Positions 40,040 through 64,000 of a DNA stretch of 64,000 bases are shown one piece after another (position 1 is the stretch's first letter; every line of letters starts with the position of its first letter). Both the position numbers and the translations under genes were made by a program. This stretch comes from Kryptolebias marmoratus (Eukaryota; Chordata; Actinopteri; Cyprinodontiformes; Rivulidae), in NCBI RefSeq assembly GCF_001649575.2, contig NC_051437.1, positions 21,281,685 through 21,345,684 of the forward strand, read 5' to 3'. A model generated the notes under the pieces. The model was not told the DNA's origin. It ran no database searches and saw nothing but the letters and a program-made list of their open reading frames with translations.

Positions 40040-41545
40040 GATTTACAGCCTGTTTCCTTTTTAGCTGTCATTAGGCTGCCAGACATGGCTACACAGGTGT
40101 ACTGTTACCAGCATCAGTAATAGGCTTTACACACACATGCGTTTAACACACACACATTCTAATCCACTTTATTTTTAAAGGCCCAATCTATACTCACAGT
40201 ATGGCTCCTCCTGATGAAACACTTTGACTTCTGCCACTGATTCTCTTTATTTGGACGCAACATATTTTCACTGATTTCACAGTAAGTTAATAGAAGCCAG
40301 TGAACAAGTTACAGCTCTTTTTTAATAATATACATTTAAATATTATTTGCATGGAGTAATATATGTTTAAACATTTGTAAAAGATGATGTCCAATACTGA
40401 GATGCTGATAGTCTTTGATAAAGAAGAAAAAAAAGGTCAACATTTTACATCAACTCAAAGTTGTTTCTGACCTATTAGCTAACAAAATAAATTAAATAAA
40501 ACAAAGTAAGCAAAAACATAAAAAGTAATAAAAAAAATAAGCAAAAGAGTCAACATCATTGCAAGGGCAGCGTAGAAACAAACACATTACCTTTGTCTAA
40601 AGAAATTAATGAAATATTATTTATAATAAATTGTAACTCACTTAACCATCTCAAAAATGGTATAAATAGATCTCCACTATGTCCAAATTTTGACTTACAA
40701 ATCAGGTTACACAATGAAATAATGTTTAATGCACTTACACATTTTTATTGTTTTTTTTTCTGTAAAGTCTTTATTTTTGAGGTTTTTTTAAATTATGCTC
40801 AATAACGATTTCAAATCTACTGATACATACCGTACCCATTTTTAAGCATGTAATATTTTTCTGAAGATGACCTATTTAGTAGGGCTTACGAATTTAAAAC
40901 AAATCTATTAAAAACTTATTTATATTGCCTAAATAAAAAAGCAAAAGTTGAAATGTATTTTCACAAAGACTGGTGTTTTTTGTTTACAAAAATCCTTTAA
41001 CCCAATAATGCATTTTATTGTTAGTGATGTACATTTTCAAACTTGAAGTTAAAATTCCTATTTGTCCTCTTTTTACCCTCCATCCTACATGTACAATACA
41101 TGCTTTCACATCGACACGTTAAAATACTTCCCAACAGTTTTTACTTATTTTATCTTACAGACACATTTAAATGGTTATACACACATTTTTTTTCTATTAT
41201 CACCTCCATCGTATTGTTGTATTTCAAATCACATCCTTCATTAGAACTAGAGTTGACTAAAGTTAATAAAATCTGAATAATCTCATTTATTCTGCCTTTT
41301 CCCTTTCTGCTCTTAGACAAAGTTTAATGGGAGGACTCTTTGTGAGCCTGTCCACCTCTCACCTCCACACACACACGCGAGAGAACACACTCATTTAGGC
41401 TGTTGAGTGATATGGCAGGGCTAGGGTCTTCTCTGCAGGACCCCATCCATCACACACGCACACACACACATATATGAATGAGCACGTAGAAACACTGGAG
41501 GCTTTCGTGATCTGTACTCTATCAGCTGCTTTATTAGTCTGCCTG

Positions 41546-41548
<3 letters not shown>

Positions 41549-41609
<61 letters not shown>
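41549..41609. repeat. (GT)30 microsatellite, longest dinucleotide repeat here
   Basis: Perfect GT run of about 61 bases. The Cys-Val and His-Thr open frames over it are artefacts of the repeat. Confidence 0.97.
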
Positions 41610-41610
<1 letters not shown>

Positions 41611-43737
41611 ATGTTAAGGGGCCTCCCAACTGGAAACAGACTTGTTTCCAGAAAAGGGATACACACTTTAACACAAACCTCTTTATTTCCTTTTGGTCGT
41701 ATTGCAGCTTAATTTGTAACACTTCTAACAACCAACTCTACAGCCCACTCTACAGCCACTCAATCTGTCACTGTCACTGCTGTGTTTCCATGACTGTCCT
41801 GTTTGTCGCAGTAAAATAGAGACTGTGGGTGAATGCATGTAACTCTCTCATCCTTTTTAAAAAAAAATTTTTTTAATCTCCAGCCATCCCAGTCTTGCGT
41901 TTATGTACATTTACAGTATATGTTTACAGATGTAGAGAGCGAAGGAACTTTCGTTTCCACTTCTGCTCCCCAACTTGTAGAGCTTTCATGCCAGGCTGCC
42001 CCCTGCCTCATTTGGGAGGAAGTGCACAGCATCCTGGATCCCCCATGTTTTATTATTTTTCTCTTCTTTTTTATCTGTACAATCTCATATACAGTATGTG
42101 CTTGACTTGATGCAGATTAAAACCAGTAAAAGAAGAAAACTACCCCTCTGTTCTCTTTTTCAGCTTAAAAACAACTTGTTTATTTATCTAAAACTTCCCC
42201 AGAATAAATAAAGAAGAGCAGCGTGAGCTTTCCATCTTCTGCTTTCACAGCCAAAAACCCATGAAAAAATCTTTGAACTAGCTTCTGCTGAAATGTGCAT
42301 TTTCCCACTGTGATTCTCGTTGTTGTTCCACTTTAAAATGACACAACCTGTTTTGCTCTTTGCCCCACACGTATACAAATAAATGCAAACTAGGGTGTGT
42401 TCACACATTGAAAATCGAGGCCGTTCAACAAAGCGCCATGATCACACCTTATAAAAATAGTCCCTTGGAGACGCACAATAACTGAGCAGTTATGTCTCAC
42501 ATGCTATAAGTCTGCTTCTATCTTCATCTCACATCAAAATCACAATCACCACCACGCTCTGAGCTGCCATTTCCATTTTCTGCCCTCCGTCAAAGAGAAA
42601 ATAATATGTACCTTGTCACCAATGTCTACCCGTACAAGCAACTTTCCCCTACTTATTCAGCCCAGCGCTCCACAGACATCCGTCAGATATAACTGGCGAA
42701 GGAGAGGGCATGCCGAGACAGCCATTAAAGGTTCCTAGCTGTCAAAGGTTCCCCTTTGTGTTGTGAGGGGCGATATAAGTGTCGTGCTCTTATCAGGGCT
42801 TCCTGTGGAGTTTGCTCTGCATCCTGTCCACTTAGAGCCGCTCCTCTTTCAGTGAAAATCTCATTGTGTCTGTGCGCAGGTGTGTGTGTTGGGTGCATGT
42901 CTGTGTGCGTGTAATGTCAAGTGAGTCATTTTTTTTTTTGATAGTGTTTAATCAAGTCAAACTATAGATGAAGCTCTGAAATGGAAAATTTTCAAATGTT
43001 TTTGTGGGCTAGTGAATTAGTAACATGGATGTTGAAAGAAAACAAAAAAAAACAGTTGACTTTCTTCCATTGACCTTAAAGGATTGCTTTCTTCAGACCT
43101 GAATGTTGATCAAAAAGTAATGATCAAAAAAGAAACAAAGTTATAACCACTTTAAATGAAGTAAAATAAAAATGCTTTGAAAATGTAAGAATAGTTTCTT
43201 GTTACACAGTGATACTGCAACAAACAAAAAGTTTATTTGGTCAGTGTTGCACAAGGAAATCAATCTTTTACACAATAATAAATAAATATAAAAGTATACT
43301 ACACTTTTTGTATTAGCCTTTATTTCCTATAAATACAAGATGTTAGAATAATCACACTCGGACTTTTGAAATGTGTGCCGAATAGAACAATTGCCAAATT
43401 TACAAAAAAGTGAGTTATTCGTCAGTTTAAGTTTAGTAAAACTGCATAAAGAATAATGAAGGTCTGTAAATTGTTTTGGAGAAACAAGATCAAATGAACA
43501 GATGACTCCTTCTCTTTGATCCCAATATGCAAAATGAGAATGCAACAATAGAAATTGTGACAAATTTATCAACCAGAAGGTCAGAGATGGTTGTGATAAT
43601 AGAAAACAGCAACCCTGTTAGAATTCAGTTACAACTTTTGCTTTCCTGTGTGAAAAGTTTAACGTGAAAACTTGGAGTAGCTAAGTTTACTTTTGTTTTG
43701 TTGAAACTCTTTCACACGTGGAGCTGATGAATACCAG

Positions 43738-43778
43738 CCGGGTCCTCCTCCTCCTCCTCCTCCGCCTCCTTCTCCTCT
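43738..43778. repeat. (TCC)n imperfect simple repeat
   Basis: Imperfect TCC trinucleotide tract (ctcctcctcctcctcctccg). Poly-Arg and poly-Gly frames on the minus strand come from it. Confidence 0.85.
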
Positions 43779-45944
43779 GTGTGACATGTGTAGATGGAGG
43801 GAGGTGGATTGGATGAAAAAGAAAGGTAAAGGTAAATAAACAAACAATCAGCCGCAAGCTTGTTCTGGCTCTCCTTCTCTGTTGCCCCTCATTTAAAGCC
43901 TTATAAATCAGGCTTTCACCCCAAGACAGGGTGTTAGCAGGCCTCCCAGATAACCCACACACACAAACACATATGTTCTTCCAGAAATCGCACAACACAC
44001 ACCGGTCTGCTGCTCATTAAGTCCATGATCAGACCATTGTATGTGTGTATTGGAGAAGGGGTGAGGGGTGGAAGTGAAATGAAGTTTGTAGCCATGTTTA
44101 AAAGAGCTTGTTGTATTGACAAAAAAACAGAAATAACTTTACATTGTTTCCATCTGGAGCTTGGCTTTACATATGTTAATAAAACATGTAAAATACCCGT
44201 TGCAGCTCCCCACAAGCCCCATGACAAGTGCACTCTGACTCCACCAGCTGCAGAGAGGATATTAGGCTGAGGGGTAGGTGAGCGTGTCTGTGTTGAGAGG
44301 GTCTGCCTGGTTAGTTTTCAGTGACTGTTTGCGCACATAAAGTTAAGGCCTGGACTCGATCAAGCCGAGTCCTTAAAGTTGTAAACTGGGAGCAGAACAG
44401 ACAGTAGATGGCTGTGTAAGGAATAAAATGGCTCTTCCACTGCATGCTATCTTATTTTTTGCTTCTGTGTGCATTATGAGAAATACAAAATAGGAAGTGA
44501 TTTGCATGAATATTCGTTTTTCATGCGCTCCACCAGCAACTGCGTTTCCATAAACAGAAGCAAATTGTGGTTTTTATTTCAAGTTTGTGGAACGAGACCT
44601 TTTCATCACAGGTCAAAGCACCGACAGGCATTGTCGTTCTAAAGAAGGCACATCTAGAAAGGAGGCTAAACTCACACTTTGGTCTAAAAGCGGCGGAACA
44701 TTGTTGCTACTTCAATTTTTAATGCGTGGATTCGCCCAAAACTGTTGCCGCTCTCATACAAGTCACACTTCCACACCTAGATCCAGACCCTTAACATATT
44801 TGCTCACTAAACTTGGCACCTGTACCCCCACCCACAAAAATACACCTTCTACATAGGCTCAGACAACCAGCAAGAATATGGCCATTCACACTTTACAAGC
44901 AGCAAAAAAGCACACATATATATAAACAAGAACATGTCTTTAGAAAAGTAGCTGGTTGGAAAAGTTCACAAACATTGCACATCTAAAAATGTCAGATGGG
45001 TTGTTGGTCCTTCTCCATCACACCTCAGTTTCCCTCAGAAGACATTTGACTGTGATTAGGAGTGCAGAGAGTCAGGCAAGAGGTCAGATCTGAATTCAGG
45101 CTGAGGCTGATTGGTTCTTGTAATTAGAGGAGTTGCTCTGTCCCAGGGCAGTTCTCCCGGGAGGATTCACGCTGGCTCTCAGTATCATATGCAACACAGG
45201 AGCGAAATCAGAGCCCGAACTTGGTGGAGAGGGCGAGCTTGGGGGTTTCAGTCGACCCCAGACTCCCCACTATGTCCATCCTACACAAATATACTCAAAG
45301 AGATTTCTGCAGTTTGTCACTCTCTGAGTCATAAACATGCACTTCTCCAATAGGATTCTCACTTTAAATCATTCATAATATAATTTTTTTGTTGAGAACA
45401 AGGTCCTATTTATCTCTTCAAACTAACATAAGGATTCATTACTCCTTTTTGGTTTCCCCCTTCACTTTTTGAGGGACAATAAGTCCCTCTTCTATTCTTC
45501 TGCTCCTCCTCTTCCTTCTTCAGCACTGCCTCCGTCCTCCTTCATGCTCTATGAAAGCGGGTAACATGAAACCAGTTCTTGGAGTCTCCAGGGGCTGCAG
45601 GGGTTACAAAGGGTGATCAATACATGCCAGAGAAAGTCATTAGACAAGTGAAAGAAGCCACAGTTTGTATACTCCCTCCTCCTGTTCCTCTTTTCCTTTT
45701 CTTGTTGTCAGGATTGACAAGGTTAGGTGGCCCTAACACCCACCAACACGCTGGCTCTTTGCATCTTAAAGTTAACTGACATCCAACTATTGGCAGAACT
45801 TTTTTTTAGGACTTGTGATCTCTGCAGAAATATGTGCTGTTTTAATTGAATGTTCTTATAGTGGGTCATTTCAATGTTGATTCAAACATTTTTAGACTTG
45901 TTTCCGTCTCTGTTTTAACATCTTAACCTGCTGATTTCCAACAG

Positions 45945-61713
<15,769 letters not shown>

Positions 61714-64000
61714 GTTAGACAAAAACATACTCACAGGGATCACGTTTATGTTATGAGTTTTGCAAAGGAATTTAGTGATTACGTTTGATATGTAATGCAG
61801 ACTCTGTGCAGTTTATGCCAAGCTCCAAGTCTGACCTCAACTTGATCCTATACCTCACAGTAATCCTGAAAGAGCTGAGCAAATGCCCTTAAAGAAACTT
61901 AGTATCTGTTTTTTAATCACGTCTGTTTTTTCATCTGAAACTCAGAAAAGAAAGACAAAAACATGTAAGTACAAGAAACAGTTGGGTGTCTCGGTCACCA
62001 GCCCTTTCGCTTTAAGATACATGCGAGCACTTGGTGCACAGTGCTCCCTAGTGGCTTAAACATGCTTGGCCATATTCACCCCATCCCATCAAACACTGGT
62101 AAAGCCACATTTATTTAAACACAAAACAAAAATACATTGCTTTCAAAAAGGTTCAACTTCTTCTTTTGATTTTATAATTTTTGTCATTCTGCGTAAACAC
62201 TATCTACCCTTCTTAAAGTCTACTTCCACCCACAAATGTCTTAGTCAAGGCCAAGTCAGTGAATAGAAAGTTGAGTTTCCCTGCTTTTAAATTTAAATCA
62301 ATTTTACCGTTAGTGACGTGATTTATTTTACCGTTAGTGACATAAGTTGTGGGAAGATTTAGCCAATAAGAAAATAGTGGGGATGAAATGTTTTCTCTCT
62401 TTCAGTCAGTGGTTTACCCGGTTTTCTTGACTAGACGCTCTATCTGTCGCTCTCATTCTTGCTGTGAATTCCTTTCTGCTAGTCTCACTTTCTGTCTGCC
62501 TCTTCCTCCATCATCCCCTCCCCTCTTTCCTCCCTCTTGTCAACACACATTATGGCCAGCAGACCCAGTGGCAATTTAGCCCCTCTGCCATCTGGGATCA
62601 ATACAGAGTCTCATCTACAACAAGCTGGCCTGACATTTTAATATCTGTAATTCAGACTAAGTGTTATGCTTTCTGTCCTCCTACCAGACAGCCTGCTGTT
62701 TATTCTCCCTCTGAGTGACTGAAGTCAAACTCTGAACACAAACACACATTCATGGATGACTATTTGTAATCATTTTTAACCGCCTACGCAACCATAGTTT
62801 CCCTTCCTTCAAAACTCCCTTTTGAGCTTCATAGCCAGTCAAAACAAAAGTTCCGGGAAGCTTTTGTTTTCTCACTAAAACTTTGACGTGTCTCCAGGTT
62901 GGAGATGCTGTTGCAGCAGAAGTTTCAAACAAAAACAAAGTATAGATGCATAGAGATATTTCCAGCATTGTGGTGTTTAAAGACAGGGAAGTATCTGTCT
63001 CCTCGATACGATAATCCTCGTGCTGTGACTTCAGTTCTTGGTTCCTTGTCTGGGACTGCATGTGCTACAATACCTGGTGGTACAAGAACCCTGAGGGGGG
63101 ATTTGGTTGAGGCATTTATCTAGGAGATCCACTGATGATTGAGCTCTTCCCCCAATCCGCCCGCTGTACCCATACCCCCAGCCCACTAACACAAACACCC
63201 AACTGACGTGTTTAGACTAAATGACAAAACCCAGGGCCCCCTGTGTTAGAGCTACGCTTCTTTCCCTGTTCATAAGCATGGACTTTCCCCCCGCCAAACC
63301 TTTCTGCAATTTGATTATGGTGATATTTAATCTAGATTGAAAGAGAAGAACTTTTTCCACCCCTATGGTCCCTCTACCCACTTGTACCCACCCACTCTGT
63401 GTGACCCAATCCTGTCCCTCCGCACCCCTTCCCAGAGGTAACCCTGTCTGATTTGATAAATGTCCACAGCATGGCAAAAAAATGGAAGGGGTAAATTTGC
63501 CATCCCAAAGGAAATGATATCATGAGCCATGACATTGTGGTCAGGGGGTGATGGAGGAAGGGGGCTTTGTTGAGGCGCAGGCTGGAAAATGTACAGATGG
63601 CAGGTCGTAATGGTGGCGTGCTGATAGCCGGTTTGCAGCCAATCCGACATCTTCCCTCGGTCATAGAAGCTATGTTCCACCATTACGAAGTGAGGCGATA
63701 TGTGGAGGATCAGGTCTGGGGCGGGACATCTCCTGCTCCGTTTGTGAGGCGTCAGCCAATTAATCATGTGCGGGTTGTTTGAAAAGTGCTCCAGGCAGAC
63801 TGTCAGCACCCATGTTGTTTGTGTGGACACTGGAGTTGTACTGTGCATGTTGTCATCAGATTATTTATGTTTCTCTTTCTGAGAGATGAGTCATGTCTTT
63901 AGGAAGAAAATGAAACTCAGTGAATGAAAATGAATGCTCAAAGGTATTGGGGGGTAACAATTTGGCTATTGTTAGTAATAATTAAAGAGTATTCAACGTG
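61714..64000 (+). other. prdm16: prdm16 intron, open at the window end
   Basis: No further coding exon is convincing. Contents: a possible 19-base microexon (61946-61964), a 17-base direct repeat (62301-62341), pyrimidine-rich stretches near 62.45-62.54 kb, and a GC-richer unique block at 63.45-63.79 kb that resembles a conserved non-coding element. Confidence 0.75.
63450..63790. promoter_or_regulatory. GC-richer unique block, possible conserved non-coding element
   Basis: Unique sequence with caatccgacatcttccctcg (63640-63659), gcgtcagccaattaatcatg (63749-63768; CCAAT and TAATTA) and an 11-CpG composition unlike the surrounding intron. A 161-residue minus-strand frame and a 71-residue plus-strand frame overlap here. 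Neither resembles a known family, and the two overlap each other, which fits composition rather than coding. Confidence 0.32.

Larger units (their letters stand above)
1..45944 (+). other. large gene-free region, presumed upstream intron of prdm16
   Basis: No convincing exon or other gene was found on either strand in this 46 kb. Open frames here are short, low-complexity or rich in His-Thr and Cys-Val repeats, reflecting CA/GT microsatellites. The next downstream coding exon begins in mid PR domain, so the 5' exons of prdm16 must lie upstream. From family knowledge the 5' introns of PRDM16 are very large in vertebrates, which fits. The stretch is mainly AT-rich unique sequence with simple repeats, a few SINE fragments, two N gaps, and the GC-richer motif-dense blocks listed separately. 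Stretches not listed separately (for example 1136-4360, 12720-14150, 15000-18100, 20000-20440, 24040-25240, 29000-30780, 33360-35400, 36400-40000, 40140-41540) showed me nothing specific. Confidence 0.7.

Noticed and set aside
39677..40120. 147-residue plus-strand frame
   Set aside because: Includes His-Thr and Cys-Val repeats from CA/GT tracts; no family similarity.
41553..41731. Cys-Val and His-Thr open frames
   Set aside because: They translate the 61-base GT microsatellite.
1..45944. Earlier PR-domain or N-terminal prdm16 exons
   Set aside because: No stretch encoding the upstream PR-domain motifs with splice sites was recognised; a very short exon could still be missed by eye.

Overview
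The window is vertebrate genomic DNA, most likely from a ray-finned (teleost-like) fish. It is AT-rich, full of CA/GT microsatellites and fish-type tRNA-derived SINE fragments, has spliceosomal introns and two short N gaps, and shows no bacterial features. I cannot name the species.

It carries one recognisable gene, on the plus strand: the middle part of prdm16 (PR/SET-domain zinc-finger regulator, paralogue of mecom/EVI1). Eleven coding exons can be placed between 45945 and 61713. All have canonical splice sites, and all join in one continuous frame of about 1020 codons. They encode the C-terminal half of the PR domain, zinc fingers 1-7, a long repression region with two CtBP-binding motifs (PFDLT, PLDLS), zinc fingers 8-10, and the start of the C-terminal acidic region. 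The paralogue call rests on PRDM16-type sequence such as DNHALLDEKEDSYFSEIRNF after the last finger, where MECOM differs. The N-terminal exons lie upstream of base 1 and the last exons beyond base 64000.

Layout: 1-45944 is a gene-free stretch, read as a giant upstream prdm16 intron. It holds an inverted pair of SINE copies at 0.55-1.13 kb, another SINE fragment at 36.3 kb, many dinucleotide repeats, and blocks whose non-repetitive, motif-rich base composition looks like conserved non-coding enhancers (5.6, 6.3, 7.5-8.4, 9.1, 11.6, 19.3, 32.4, 35.5 kb; also 47.1 and 63.5 kb in later introns). 45945-54665 holds two PR-domain exons separated by large introns. 54666-57799 is a compact exon cluster. 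57800-61713 carries the C-terminal finger exons.

The most interesting observation is a CpG-rich block at about 49.18-49.72 kb, in the intron between the two PR-domain exons. It has a GA-rich tract, a strong-Kozak ATG and a 36-codon open frame that stops exactly at a splice donor, in phase with the next prdm16 exon. That exon has an internal Met aligned with the start codon of EVI1, so the block sits where the EVI1 promoter sits in the paralogue. I read it as a candidate internal promoter and first exon for a short Prdm16 isoform. Its predicted N-terminus (MGCVANSS) also fits an acylation motif. No other new system is evident; the upstream intron looks like ordinary regulatory and repeat-bearing intron.
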